This document shows positions 1 through 13,384 of a DNA stretch of 64,000 nucleotides, one piece after another (the stretch's first letter is position 1; each line of letters starts with the position of its first letter). Location of the stretch: assembly GCA_950106755.1 (NCBI GenBank), contig OX467083.1, positions 37,443,029-37,507,028 on the forward strand. The letters run 5' to 3'. Under the pieces are notes generated by a model. It searched no databases. It worked only from the letters and a program-made list of their open reading frames with translations, and had not been told where the DNA came from. Origin of the DNA: Climacium dendroides. Its lineage: Eukaryota > Streptophyta > Bryopsida > Hypnales > Climaciaceae. The position numbers and the translations under genes were made by a program.

Positions 1-3000
1 TTTCAGCGAGCGAAGGCAATGTTGCCCTTGTACATACGAATGCTTCGTCGCCGGAAGAGCAGGTGAATGTTGTGACGACGTTTGTCTTTTCGATCTCGGA
101 AACGTTTTCCTGCTTTTTGTTACTTGAGTTTCCCCTGTTCCGTTCACCTCTGCCATAAGTTTCTCTTTTTCGCTGCTGTCATGGTGCTTCGTTGCCGAAT
201 CGAGTGCACAACCCGCAGACTTTCTGTTCCCTTCCCTTCACATGAGATCTCCATGTTGTCCTATGTGGTGACATCCGAGTGTGCCGGTCTATCATGAGGG
301 TTCGATACTTGCACAGTGCATCCTGAATTTGGTGGACTATGTTGCTGGATTGGGCCCCTGTCCATGTGTCCTCACATAGGAGTGGGAAATTTCTTGCAGG
401 TTGTGCCACCTCTGTGCGATAGCGACATGTCAACCACGCTGGCTGGACACTGTGTGGGCTCTCCTTGTTTCGAGATGAAGGAGATGATGCCTGTTATGGA
501 GACGGTTGGGGGAATTGCGGAGGTAGAGCAATGCCGCGTGGATAAGGTTGATAAACCTCCGACGATGGAAGGGTCGGTCTCAGGGACGACAGTGGAGGTA
601 ACGAGGCAAGCAGCTGTGGAGATTGTTGAAGAAACCCCTTGCAGCGAGACGGTTGTGGACGCGGTAGTGATCGCAACCGACAAGTCATCAGAATCTGATA
701 AGGGGTCTTGCAAGGTGGTGGGCGAGTCGGAAGCGAAGATGGAGTGTTCGCTGTCGTTAGACGACGCAGAGGCCGGATCTGGGCTAGTGCAGGAGGGTCC
801 TTACCAGGCTTCGAAGAACTCAGCGAACTCAACCCCGGAGATTCACATGCAGTGTAAGATGTCGGAGAGCGGTGAATACGGTGAATCGGCGGAGGCGATA
901 GTCGAAGGAGCAGAGGCCATGGGGGAGGATTCGGCGAGCATGGAAGTGGAGGATAAAAGCGTGGTCGCGTCGGGAAAGAATCGAGCCGCCGCCGCGTCTT
1001 CTGCAACTATTCATGTCGCTACCCCTGGTTTAGGGGAAGGCCGAAGCACGAGGCCTATGGTGAAGAGGGTGATGAGTGGAGGGATGGACGGGAAGTTCTA
1101 CAAGAGGGAACACGTCCACCGTTCGTCTCAGCGCCTTCATCCCGAGATAATGACGAAGAAACTAGAATCGTACAGCAGGAACTTGAAGGTTCGGAGGGCC
1201 GTGAAGGTTGGTAAGCGCAACCACGTGGCTGTGACTCGGACGAAGCGCCAGCATGCCGAAATGGAATCGACGGATTCAGGTTCTAGCGAAGGTAGCATCC
1301 CCGTTCGTTTCCTTTTTCTTCTATCCGCTGTGTGGATGTTGCTGCGGTTGCTGAGCTTGCAATCTTGATCGTCCGAGAAGGATGGGTGGACGGGCTAGAG
1401 GGAGTTGGTTATTTATTTATTTGAACCCGTCCTTCTCGTGCAAAGGATTTGGTGTGCATGTGGGACGGCACTGTGGAGGCGGCCTCGTGGTTTCCATGAG
1501 GTTGAGAAGCAGTTTGCTGAGTTGGTCCGGGTGTTTGTTTGAGTCCTGCTGACTGTTGGTGCTGGACTTCTATGAGGCTTGCGTACAGCAAGCTAAGGAG
1601 CTCTGTATTCAACTGTGTTGTGATATGTTGCAGACTCGAGGTACGAAAAGAAGTCGTTTTTCAGTGGTATCGCTGCTTACACGCGGCAGCGTACGACACG
1701 AGGACTGCCCAACAAGAGAAAGAAGATGGCCGATGGTAGCTCCAAAACTGCTCCAGATTTGCATTTGAACACGAGTGATCTTGTGGAGCTAGAATACGAG
1801 TGTGTAGATGGTGAGCCTCCTGCGGCTGCAGCCAAGCTACGCAGTGGTATGTTTGCCTTTGTTTCAGCTTTAGTGTATGTGTCTGTGCCGTGTTCGGAAG
1901 GTGGTGGTAATTTAGTCGAGTTGTCTTGCAACAATGTGCAAAGACTCGAAGTGAAGTGAGGAGACATAGTTGGACGTTATGCCCGGTGCTCCTGAATTTG
2001 ATGATGGCGCATCGCGGCGGTTGGCGGTGTTGATGAGGAGGCCCGTTTACGGTGTTCGCTCCGGTTCGGTGCATACTTGTGAGGAGTCCCGGTTTGTTGG
2101 AGTCGGGTGCAGGAATTGACGTGATGCGTTCTCGCGTGGTTGAGTTGTTTTTGCGCCTTGTCATTGACTGGGTGGTAAAACTGACGGGATATGTGTGTTG
2201 GTACAGCCAAAGCAGCCAGCGTGGCGTCTTCTCCAACTGCCAGGACGGCTCGACTGGCCTCAAAGAAGTCCCTGGAGCCGCATGGTATGGTGACGAACAA
2301 CTGAGCTGCTTATAATTTCAGCGTGTTTCGGATGTGAGTGGGGCTTGAACAAGCGTCAGCGAGCGCAGGCAGAGCTAATACGCACTGGCATTTTTTCTGT
2401 GTGTGTGTGTGTTGCAGTTAAGCTGAGCATTAAATCGTTTACCGTTCCAGAGCTGTTTGTGGATCTACCTGAGACAGCGAGTGTTGCAAGTCTGAAGGTA
2501 GGACCGCGAAATCATGCATCTGAGAATCCATGTGGCTATCAGTTCGTAGGGATGGATTGGTATTGATGGTGAGAGCTGGTCCTTCGATGCTAAGGTTGAC
2601 GGGTGTTGGTTGTTGTGTTCTTCAGAGAGCAGTTATGGATGCGGCGATGAACTTGCTGGGAGGTGGGCTCCGGGTGCGAGTGCTGATGCAGGGCAAGAAA
2701 GTTCCTGACGAGGCTGCTACTCTATCTCAGATTGGCATTTCTCGGAGCGCAAGGCCAGAGTCTCTGGGGTTCATGCTGGAGCCCAGTCCCGTGCTGACGT
2801 CGGCCTCTGCTACAGCGGAAGATCCTCTGCTGGTTCTTTCGCGCGCTGCCAATCAGCCAGCACCTAGGTACGCGGGTTTGTGGGTTGAGGTCGGGGGGTT
2901 TATGTTTGGTGTTCTGATTACAAGTGATTGTCTGGGATGAGTTATTGACTGGTGGGTATTGAGGACATGACGAGAGAGTTTTTGTGTCTCCCCTCAGGTA

Positions 3001-4261
3001 TCCCGTCTATGGAGTTCCTGGGCTTTCTGGTGTGGGCGACGGGGGAGTCCGTTGCCCTTTGAAAGGGCGGTGTAATAAGGCCGGTGGGGCCGTGGTTGAT
3101 CCGGACCCGTCTTACGTGCCACCGTCTCTGTCGAGTGAGGAAGAGGGGTACGTTGACGGGAAACGCAGTGGGGGGGCGGCATTCTCTGTGACTCCGGAGG
3201 AATCCGTGAAGGGATGCAATGGGATGAAGAGCAACAAACAGATGAGCGAGCGCATGGCGATCTCTCCTCATCCGACCCGTGTGGCTGCAGCGGGGGCTCT
3301 GGCAGCCATACGCGCACAAGCGGACGCCAGTAGGCGTGGAAGGAACGAGGCGGATTCGGCAGCCGCTGCGGCTCACACTTCTTCTCACGATTCTTTGGTG
3401 GGCGGATCAGGAGCCATCATCTTGCATCCAGGACTGGGCACGGGAGATAACGTCCCTGGCATGGCTCTGGTTCCCATGCGGAACAAGATTTCCCGTGCTC
3501 TGGATAACGGGAAACGCAGAGTGCGCCGTCCCTTCAGCGTCTCTGAGGTGGAGTCTCTAGTCCATGCCGTGGAGAAGCTGGGGACTGGCAGGTAAATAGC
3601 CGACAAGCATTGGACTGTAGTGTCGGATGATGAGTTAAGTGTTTGGTTTTGGGTCGACGAGCCTTTCACCTGCCAGGCCGTTGGGACGGCGGACGTTTTG
3701 GTCGTCGCTTGTCGCTGTGTTTAGGATAGGTGTTGTTTCATTCAGATCCGAGTGTGTGTCCTGGAGGCAAGTTGGGAGGGCTGGTGGAACCAGGTGCTTG
3801 GAAGTGTTCCCGAGGAGAGGTAGACGTTGATGGAGTTTTTTGTTGGTTTTGGAAGTGGTGGTGGTTAACACGTTGCTTTGGAAGCAGGTGGCGTGATGTG
3901 AAACTGCGGGCTTTCGAACAGGCGAAGCATAGGACTTACGTTGATTTGAAGGTGCGCTGCCTGTCGATCTGAGATGATTAGTTTTGGGAAGCCAGCTTAG
4001 GACCGGTTTGGCATTTGTGTTTGTTTGGCAGAGCCGTACGCGTGGATCCGTGCACTTGTTGAAGTTATCTTGTGACGAAATAACATGGCTTGGTTTTTGG
4101 ATTCGCAGGACAAGTGGAAGACGTTGGTTCACACTGCTCGCATCGCTCCACATCAGCGCAGGGGGGAGCCCGTGCCTCAAGAACTGCTGGAAAGGGTGAC
4201 GCGCGCGCATGCATTTTGGACTGCGCACGCAGCCAAGCAGCAGGCGGATCTGGACTTCTGA
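1..4261 (+). CDS. TRFL: Telomere repeat-binding protein (plant TRP/TRFL family), left copy, 5' end outside window
   Basis: Predicted exons, all with GT-AG borders and matching phases: 1-62 (end of exon 2), 400-1291, 1634-1846, 2418-2497, 2626-2867, 2998-3591, 3888-3951, 4109-4261 (stop TGA). This encodes residues from about 159 to 923 of the protein; the first 157 or so lie left of the window. Exons 5-6 encode a ubiquitin-like domain (IKSFTVPELFVDLPETASV, then GGGLRV and QGKKV). The end of exon 7 with exons 8-9 encodes a single Myb domain (RRPFSVSEVESLV, KLGTGRWRDVKLRAF) running into the family hallmark YVDLKDKWKTLVHTA. Exon 4 carries the family's YTRQR motif and a basic stretch (NKRKK) that could be a nuclear localisation signal. 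Family knowledge: these proteins bind double-stranded TTTAGGG telomere repeats in the nucleus. The copy is the mirror image of the one at 9124-13978 and every open frame translates identically. No frameshift or stop is seen. Whether its missing 5' part is intact cannot be told here. Confidence 0.9.
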
Positions 4262-5266
4262 GTTCCACGGCACATGTCGTCCGATGAAGCTGTTCGGCTT
4301 CCTAAGCACAGACGATTTCAGTCCGAGCGGCTGGGAGTTTCCACCATGTGTATAGAGACGGATGTTCGCAGACGATGTGCGGTACGACCCGTGCCGACGA
4401 AGGCAGACAACGCGGTGTTGGGCAGCAACACGGCATTGTGTGGAAGGGGCCTGCCAGCGCAGCCCAGGGTCGCCTGTAAAGTGTAACTTTGAAGAGCTCA
4501 GTTGTTTATTTTAGGTTTGTTCTTGTACCATCCATTCAAAAGCCCTTAGGACTAGATTAGCTGTGACCACTGTTCATGTTCATTCTTGCTTCGGAGAAAA
4601 CCAATAAGAGAAACATCAGGCTGGAGGGCCGTCCTTTGTCAACGGGATGGTTGGGGAGCGCGGACGGGAGTCCTGTCGAGGCAAGACGGATTCCGTTCTG
4701 GATGGCCATCGGTAGGACAGCCTTCCCATCTTTCCGTGCGGAGGACAGGAAGGTTGAAGTTGGCAGGGGCTTAGCTCAGCTGCGGTAGTACATAGAGAAC
4801 GGCAGTTCGCATTCACACTGTAGATGGGTCCCCAATTTTATGCTGTTAATGTTGTATATCGATTGGCCCCTCCCCCCCTTAGCATAGACCTGTAGTTTGT
4901 ATCTTTGCACACTTGACACCGAATTTGCCGACATCACAACACCGCACCGTAGTCTGCTGTTGCCCCAGTGCCCCGTGCAGGTAGCTTGTCCTGAAAGGAG
5001 GGACGTGGGTTCTCCGCATTTCCATGTATAGGGGTTCAACCCCACTCATAATTCAATTCAGCAACCTGTTTCTTGGCTCTATTGTATTGGCATCTTTTTG
5101 TTTTTCTTCGTTGATGTCGTCGACGTCTTGTGGCGTTGCTTGGACGTTTGGCTCAGATGTTTTGTGCTGTTCAGGGGAACTAGTAGTAGAACCGTTGCAG
5201 TGTCTGCATTTACATCAGAAATTGACAAAGTATTTTCTTTAGTATGCGAATCCACCGTATTACGTT
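4262..5266 (+). other. 3' flank/UTR of left TRFL copy
   Basis: Sequence downstream of the stop codon with no convincing coding frame, including a C-rich run near 4865-4880. It presumably holds the 3' UTR, but I see no clear poly(A) signal to fix the transcript end. It is identical, in reverse complement, to 8119-9123. Confidence 0.6.
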
Positions 5267-8118
5267 GTAGGGGTAGTGTTTCGATGGGTGGCAGTCGTAT
5301 GGAGAGAATCTTTTGATGACAGGTGCATTATTTTATGCTTGGAATTTTGTGTGGAAAGGGAATGGCTTGATTGTGGGCGATTCACATTGTTGCCTAATCG
5401 GTGATTTTCAGGTTGGGTTCTGGTTATGGGATTGAAAGAAATAGTTCTACTTCCCTTAGGGGGAGGCGGCTTAATGAATTATATCATTATCATATCCCGT
5501 AGTGGTGTGCGCATCTGAGGTAGATGTGGTTTGGTCCTACTTGCTTGTAGATTTTGAGGTATTCATTTTTTTGGTATGATTCAATCTCATAAAATGACAC
5601 TATTATTATGCCTAAATGAATATGTGCATATGGATAAATATTATTGTTACCACATATTTTATATAGTTCTTTTATTTTTTTGGTCCCCATTGTTTTGTGT
5701 TCTTCTATTCTTAATGCTATTTGGACATTAGACTTATACAATACACACAAATGCTTGGATGCCTAAGCAAGTTTTTAACATAATTGTACAAAGGTAGGTT
5801 CTACTCTACATGCCAATTTTGTCCACAATTGGCCCATCCCCTATGCAAGGAATTTAATTGGTATACCCTACTTGGTATCATTGCCCACAACATAGTTGGC
5901 AATTCAAATCAACCCAAATGGGTTAGAAAAGACCAAGCCTAACTAACTTCCCAAAGAAATCATGGCATTAAGTGCCTTTTGAGAACAATGATGAAGTAAA
6001 CTCACTGATGAAGATGAAGAAATGGGAAGGAGACTGCCTTTTGAGAACAATGATGAAGTAAACTCACTGATGAAGATGAAGAAATGGGGGAAGGAGACGC
6101 AATTTATAATAAACACAAAAAATTTAAGGTAATCTATTAGGCAAAGTTGACATATGCCAAAAGATTGTTGACAAAAGATGGGATCTTTTGGATGGTGAAG
6201 TGTGTCCCATGGAACGCAATGGAAAAGAAATCCATTTGAATGGCCCCTAAATTTGACATTCCATTCAACACAATAGAAAGAGGATGGCCAAAAAATACAT
6301 GACCATCTTCAATGACAAGAAGGGCCAACAAGACATGTATGTTGTGCAAACACTAAAAGAATTTCAAATGGTATCAAGCATGTCCCCTTCTATTCACTTC
6401 ATAGGCTGTCCAACTAAGCTCTTTAATTGAGCACATATGGAAATATAAAAGCATGTGGATGTCATCTAAAATTGTGTTACAAGAACACAGGTCTATTATA
6501 AAGGATCCTCTTAGCAATAACATATGGCATTCAAGTGCAAGATTTAGCACCTAGAGGAGTGAATGCAATGTGTGTACATGCAAGATCATGGAGTTAATGG
6601 GAACAATAATGGTGAGAAGTAAGCATACAAAGAATGCCAAACTTAGTGGCTAAGCTTGATACCTAAGTGCAACCTACCGCTCCTAGAAAAACAAAGTGGA
6701 TAAAGGTTAGCTAACTCATTTTGGATTCAAATTAGTTGGCAAGATAGCACCCAAAGTTTGTCAATCCCAAAGCACTTTTGGCGACTTTAACCCTAAATTG
6801 CAAAGGCATCATGGCAAAAGAGAGGGTCCTAAAGACCATTTTTCAAACACTTGTGAATACTAGGAGTTTTTTATTGGTACAATTTGGCTAGGTTTGGCAA
6901 GAAAACCCCCCATTGGAGTGGAAGGATTTTGAAGTTTGACTCCATGATTGTAGGCTTGTTATTTTAACCATAAAATCAAGAATATTTCCAAAATTTGGAT
7001 GAATTTGTAACATGTTGTGTCACTATACACTTAAAGTAATAGACATAAAGTCAAATGGGCTTTGTTATCTCTAGTCCAATTGCAACTTCACAAAGTACAA
7101 ATGGACACAATTTTGTTCTTTATAGGAAATTTGTTAGTCAACCTCATGGAAAAAAATTGTCAAGGATAAAGATTGCCTATCATGTTAAACCTACATATTG
7201 GAACTAGGCTTTGTGAGTCTCCAATTTGTCACTTAGGAATTATAGTTTTTTTTTTGTTGATTTTTTCAATTTTTCATTCTTTAGTTGAGTTTTTACTCCC
7301 TCTATCTTGAAATGAATCCAGGGTTTCCTAAAAATGGCTAGATTAGTATTTGAGTACCTCTTATTTTCAAAGAACTCTATAGTTATTGTAGCTTCTACTA
7401 AACCCCATTAGGCATGAAAAAATGGAAGTTAACAATGAAATGATGCATGTTGAAGATAGGTAGCAAAATCAAAAAAATCATTGTCCTTTCTGAAATTGCT
7501 CCAATGGTATTAATTTCGATCATTTTCCGGGCAACATTGGTGCAATGAGTCCATTGACATCCTTCATATTCAATTCAAACAATGTCTTGTGATTCAAGTC
7601 CAAAAAATTCTCAACAAGAGATTTATTAGGAGTTTATGTGATTGTAGGTTGAATTCTACACTTTTATAGTTGAATTCTGATTCCCTTTGCATGGATTGCA
7701 TTGGTAAATAGTCACTTAAAGTGTGGTGCCTACAGACTCATTTGCTTCAGGGTTGCCTAGCTTCAATTGTTGTCCATCAAGTTGTGGACAGCGAATTTCG
7801 AATTTAATTTGGCACAAATATTTAAGAAAATCTGGCGACAAGAGAGTAATACTCAAGATTCCCATCGAGCAGCGCTGCAAAATTCAACCAGGATTCTCTG
7901 GGGTTTACTAAAAAATTAGTTAGGCCAACAAAACCACTCATTACACAAAGAAAATACAAGGTTTAAAAAGCCACATGTCCTAGAAAAGAGGATTTAAAAA
8001 CACTCAACCGACAATCAAGCAACTAGGCAGTGTACAGGTTCGAAGCACGCTAGCAAACCAATCAAGCAATTGGATTCACAACTCTCTCCTCTCCAAGTAG
8101 AGATCGCAGCGTCCCTGT
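5267..8118. other. AT-rich spacer between the inverted-repeat arms, no gene
   Basis: Becomes AT-rich from about 5470. No open frame longer than 86 codons, none recognisable. It holds a 62 bp tandem duplication near 6 kb. The last 400 bp (about 7720-8118) are less AT-rich and resemble the gene flanks in composition. There is no obvious internal symmetry, so the spacer is not a continuation of the palindrome. Confidence 0.75.
5974..6097. repeat. 62 bp tandem duplication (2 units)
   Basis: A unit beginning GCCTTTTGAGAACAATG starts at 5974 and again at 6036. The copies are nearly identical; the second has two extra bases in its G run (ATGGGGGAAGG against ATGGGAAGG). Confidence 0.92.
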
Positions 8119-9123
8119 AACGTAATACGGTGGATTCGCATACTAAAGAAAATACTTTGTCAATTTCTGATGTAAATGCAGACACTGCAACGGTTCTACT
8201 ACTAGTTCCCCTGAACAGCACAAAACATCTGAGCCAAACGTCCAAGCAACGCCACAAGACGTCGACGACATCAACGAAGAAAAACAAAAAGATGCCAATA
8301 CAATAGAGCCAAGAAACAGGTTGCTGAATTGAATTATGAGTGGGGTTGAACCCCTATACATGGAAATGCGGAGAACCCACGTCCCTCCTTTCAGGACAAG
8401 CTACCTGCACGGGGCACTGGGGCAACAGCAGACTACGGTGCGGTGTTGTGATGTCGGCAAATTCGGTGTCAAGTGTGCAAAGATACAAACTACAGGTCTA
8501 TGCTAAGGGGGGGAGGGGCCAATCGATATACAACATTAACAGCATAAAATTGGGGACCCATCTACAGTGTGAATGCGAACTGCCGTTCTCTATGTACTAC
8601 CGCAGCTGAGCTAAGCCCCTGCCAACTTCAACCTTCCTGTCCTCCGCACGGAAAGATGGGAAGGCTGTCCTACCGATGGCCATCCAGAACGGAATCCGTC
8701 TTGCCTCGACAGGACTCCCGTCCGCGCTCCCCAACCATCCCGTTGACAAAGGACGGCCCTCCAGCCTGATGTTTCTCTTATTGGTTTTCTCCGAAGCAAG
8801 AATGAACATGAACAGTGGTCACAGCTAATCTAGTCCTAAGGGCTTTTGAATGGATGGTACAAGAACAAACCTAAAATAAACAACTGAGCTCTTCAAAGTT
8901 ACACTTTACAGGCGACCCTGGGCTGCGCTGGCAGGCCCCTTCCACACAATGCCGTGTTGCTGCCCAACACCGCGTTGTCTGCCTTCGTCGGCACGGGTCG
9001 TACCGCACATCGTCTGCGAACATCCGTCTCTATACACATGGTGGAAACTCCCAGCCGCTCGGACTGAAATCGTCTGTGCTTAGGAAGCCGAACAGCTTCA
9101 TCGGACGACATGTGCCGTGGAAC
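8119..9123 (-). other. 3' flank/UTR of right TRFL copy
   Basis: Mirror of 4262-5266. It contains only short frames that duplicate those of the other arm and none resembles a known protein. It is probably the 3' UTR and downstream sequence of the - strand gene. Confidence 0.6.
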
Positions 9124-12100
9124 TCAGAAGTCCAGATCCGCCTGCTGCTTGGCTGCGTGCGCAGTCCAAAATGCATGCGCGCGCGTCACCCTTTCCAGCA
9201 GTTCTTGAGGCACGGGCTCCCCCCTGCGCTGATGTGGAGCGATGCGAGCAGTGTGAACCAACGTCTTCCACTTGTCCTGCGAATCCAAAAACCAAGCCAT
9301 GTTATTTCGTCACAAGATAACTTCAACAAGTGCACGGATCCACGCGTACGGCTCTGCCAAACAAACACAAATGCCAAACCGGTCCTAAGCTGGCTTCCCA
9401 AAACTAATCATCTCAGATCGACAGGCAGCGCACCTTCAAATCAACGTAAGTCCTATGCTTCGCCTGTTCGAAAGCCCGCAGTTTCACATCACGCCACCTG
9501 CTTCCAAAGCAACGTGTTAACCACCACCACTTCCAAAACCAACAAAAAACTCCATCAACGTCTACCTCTCCTCGGGAACACTTCCAAGCACCTGGTTCCA
9601 CCAGCCCTCCCAACTTGCCTCCAGGACACACACTCGGATCTGAATGAAACAACACCTATCCTAAACACAGCGACAAGCGACGACCAAAACGTCCGCCGTC
9701 CCAACGGCCTGGCAGGTGAAAGGCTCGTCGACCCAAAACCAAACACTTAACTCATCATCCGACACTACAGTCCAATGCTTGTCGGCTATTTACCTGCCAG
9801 TCCCCAGCTTCTCCACGGCATGGACTAGAGACTCCACCTCAGAGACGCTGAAGGGACGGCGCACTCTGCGTTTCCCGTTATCCAGAGCACGGGAAATCTT
9901 GTTCCGCATGGGAACCAGAGCCATGCCAGGGACGTTATCTCCCGTGCCCAGTCCTGGATGCAAGATGATGGCTCCTGATCCGCCCACCAAAGAATCGTGA
10001 GAAGAAGTGTGAGCCGCAGCGGCTGCCGAATCCGCCTCGTTCCTTCCACGCCTACTGGCGTCCGCTTGTGCGCGTATGGCTGCCAGAGCCCCCGCTGCAG
10101 CCACACGGGTCGGATGAGGAGAGATCGCCATGCGCTCGCTCATCTGTTTGTTGCTCTTCATCCCATTGCATCCCTTCACGGATTCCTCCGGAGTCACAGA
10201 GAATGCCGCCCCCCCACTGCGTTTCCCGTCAACGTACCCCTCTTCCTCACTCGACAGAGACGGTGGCACGTAAGACGGGTCCGGATCAACCACGGCCCCA
10301 CCGGCCTTATTACACCGCCCTTTCAAAGGGCAACGGACTCCCCCGTCGCCCACACCAGAAAGCCCAGGAACTCCATAGACGGGATACCTGAGGGGAGACA
10401 CAAAAACTCTCTCGTCATGTCCTCAATACCCACCAGTCAATAACTCATCCCAGACAATCACTTGTAATCAGAACACCAAACATAAACCCCCCGACCTCAA
10501 CCCACAAACCCGCGTACCTAGGTGCTGGCTGATTGGCAGCGCGCGAAAGAACCAGCAGAGGATCTTCCGCTGTAGCAGAGGCCGACGTCAGCACGGGACT
10601 GGGCTCCAGCATGAACCCCAGAGACTCTGGCCTTGCGCTCCGAGAAATGCCAATCTGAGATAGAGTAGCAGCCTCGTCAGGAACTTTCTTGCCCTGCATC
10701 AGCACTCGCACCCGGAGCCCACCTCCCAGCAAGTTCATCGCCGCATCCATAACTGCTCTCTGAAGAACACAACAACCAACACCCGTCAACCTTAGCATCG
10801 AAGGACCAGCTCTCACCATCAATACCAATCCATCCCTACGAACTGATAGCCACATGGATTCTCAGATGCATGATTTCGCGGTCCTACCTTCAGACTTGCA
10901 ACACTCGCTGTCTCAGGTAGATCCACAAACAGCTCTGGAACGGTAAACGATTTAATGCTCAGCTTAACTGCAACACACACACACACAGAAAAAATGCCAG
11001 TGCGTATTAGCTCTGCCTGCGCTCGCTGACGCTTGTTCAAGCCCCACTCACATCCGAAACACGCTGAAATTATAAGCAGCTCAGTTGTTCGTCACCATAC
11101 CATGCGGCTCCAGGGACTTCTTTGAGGCCAGTCGAGCCGTCCTGGCAGTTGGAGAAGACGCCACGCTGGCTGCTTTGGCTGTACCAACACACATATCCCG
11201 TCAGTTTTACCACCCAGTCAATGACAAGGCGCAAAAACAACTCAACCACGCGAGAACGCATCACGTCAATTCCTGCACCCGACTCCAACAAACCGGGACT
11301 CCTCACAAGTATGCACCGAACCGGAGCGAACACCGTAAACGGGCCTCCTCATCAACACCGCCAACCGCCGCGATGCGCCATCATCAAATTCAGGAGCACC
11401 GGGCATAACGTCCAACTATGTCTCCTCACTTCACTTCGAGTCTTTGCACATTGTTGCAAGACAACTCGACTAAATTACCACCACCTTCCGAACACGGCAC
11501 AGACACATACACTAAAGCTGAAACAAAGGCAAACATACCACTGCGTAGCTTGGCTGCAGCCGCAGGAGGCTCACCATCTACACACTCGTATTCTAGCTCC
11601 ACAAGATCACTCGTGTTCAAATGCAAATCTGGAGCAGTTTTGGAGCTACCATCGGCCATCTTCTTTCTCTTGTTGGGCAGTCCTCGTGTCGTACGCTGCC
11701 GCGTGTAAGCAGCGATACCACTGAAAAACGACTTCTTTTCGTACCTCGAGTCTGCAACATATCACAACACAGTTGAATACAGAGCTCCTTAGCTTGCTGT
11801 ACGCAAGCCTCATAGAAGTCCAGCACCAACAGTCAGCAGGACTCAAACAAACACCCGGACCAACTCAGCAAACTGCTTCTCAACCTCATGGAAACCACGA
11901 GGCCGCCTCCACAGTGCCGTCCCACATGCACACCAAATCCTTTGCACGAGAAGGACGGGTTCAAATAAATAAATAACCAACTCCCTCTAGCCCGTCCACC
12001 CATCCTTCTCGGACGATCAAGATTGCAAGCTCAGCAACCGCAGCAACATCCACACAGCGGATAGAAGAAAAAGGAAACGAACGGGGATGCTACCTTCGCT

Positions 12101-13384
12101 AGAACCTGAATCCGTCGATTCCATTTCGGCATGCTGGCGCTTCGTCCGAGTCACAGCCACGTGGTTGCGCTTACCAACCTTCACGGCCCTCCGAACCTTC
12201 AAGTTCCTGCTGTACGATTCTAGTTTCTTCGTCATTATCTCGGGATGAAGGCGCTGAGACGAACGGTGGACGTGTTCCCTCTTGTAGAACTTCCCGTCCA
12301 TCCCTCCACTCATCACCCTCTTCACCATAGGCCTCGTGCTTCGGCCTTCCCCTAAACCAGGGGTAGCGACATGAATAGTTGCAGAAGACGCGGCGGCGGC
12401 TCGATTCTTTCCCGACGCGACCACGCTTTTATCCTCCACTTCCATGCTCGCCGAATCCTCCCCCATGGCCTCTGCTCCTTCGACTATCGCCTCCGCCGAT
12501 TCACCGTATTCACCGCTCTCCGACATCTTACACTGCATGTGAATCTCCGGGGTTGAGTTCGCTGAGTTCTTCGAAGCCTGGTAAGGACCCTCCTGCACTA
12601 GCCCAGATCCGGCCTCTGCGTCGTCTAACGACAGCGAACACTCCATCTTCGCTTCCGACTCGCCCACCACCTTGCAAGACCCCTTATCAGATTCTGATGA
12701 CTTGTCGGTTGCGATCACTACCGCGTCCACAACCGTCTCGCTGCAAGGGGTTTCTTCAACAATCTCCACAGCTGCTTGCCTCGTTACCTCCACTGTCGTC
12801 CCTGAGACCGACCCTTCCATCGTCGGAGGTTTATCAACCTTATCCACGCGGCATTGCTCTACCTCCGCAATTCCCCCAACCGTCTCCATAACAGGCATCA
12901 TCTCCTTCATCTCGAAACAAGGAGAGCCCACACAGTGTCCAGCCAGCGTGGTTGACATGTCGCTATCGCACAGAGGTGGCACAACCTGCAAGAAATTTCC
13001 CACTCCTATGTGAGGACACATGGACAGGGGCCCAATCCAGCAACATAGTCCACCAAATTCAGGATGCACTGTGCAAGTATCGAACCCTCATGATAGACCG
13101 GCACACTCGGATGTCACCACATAGGACAACATGGAGATCTCATGTGAAGGGAAGGGAACAGAAAGTCTGCGGGTTGTGCACTCGATTCGGCAACGAAGCA
13201 CCATGACAGCAGCGAAAAAGAGAAACTTATGGCAGAGGTGAACGGAACAGGGGAAACTCAAGTAACAAAAAGCAGGAAAACGTTTCCGAGATCGAAAAGA
13301 CAAACGTCGTCACAACATTCACCTGCTCTTCCGGCGACGAAGCATTCGTATGTACAAGGGCAACATTGCCTTCGCTCGCTGAAA
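8119..13384 (-). repeat. Right arm of giant inverted repeat
   Basis: Reverse complement of 1-5266. The arm probably continues past 13384, but its partner would lie outside the window, so the true outer edge is unknown. The inner edge is at 8119, next to unrelated spacer sequence. Confidence 0.97.

Larger units (their letters stand above)
1..5266 (+). repeat. Left arm of giant inverted repeat (truncated by window start)
   Basis: Base x in this arm is complementary to base 13385-x. I checked the outer end (1-64 against 13321-13384), the inner end, and the matching open frames on both arms, which have identical translations and exactly mirrored coordinates, so no indels separate the arms. Identity stops abruptly after the shared TTACGTT at 5260-5266. 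The arm contains the whole 3' part of the TRFL gene and about 1 kb downstream of its stop. The outer boundary lies left of the window. Confidence 0.97.

Noticed and set aside
494..1006. 170-codon Pro/Ser-rich frame on the - strand (mirrored at 12379-12891)
   Set aside because: Antisense to exon 3. Its proline-rich composition follows from the acidic Glu/Gly-rich sense frame.
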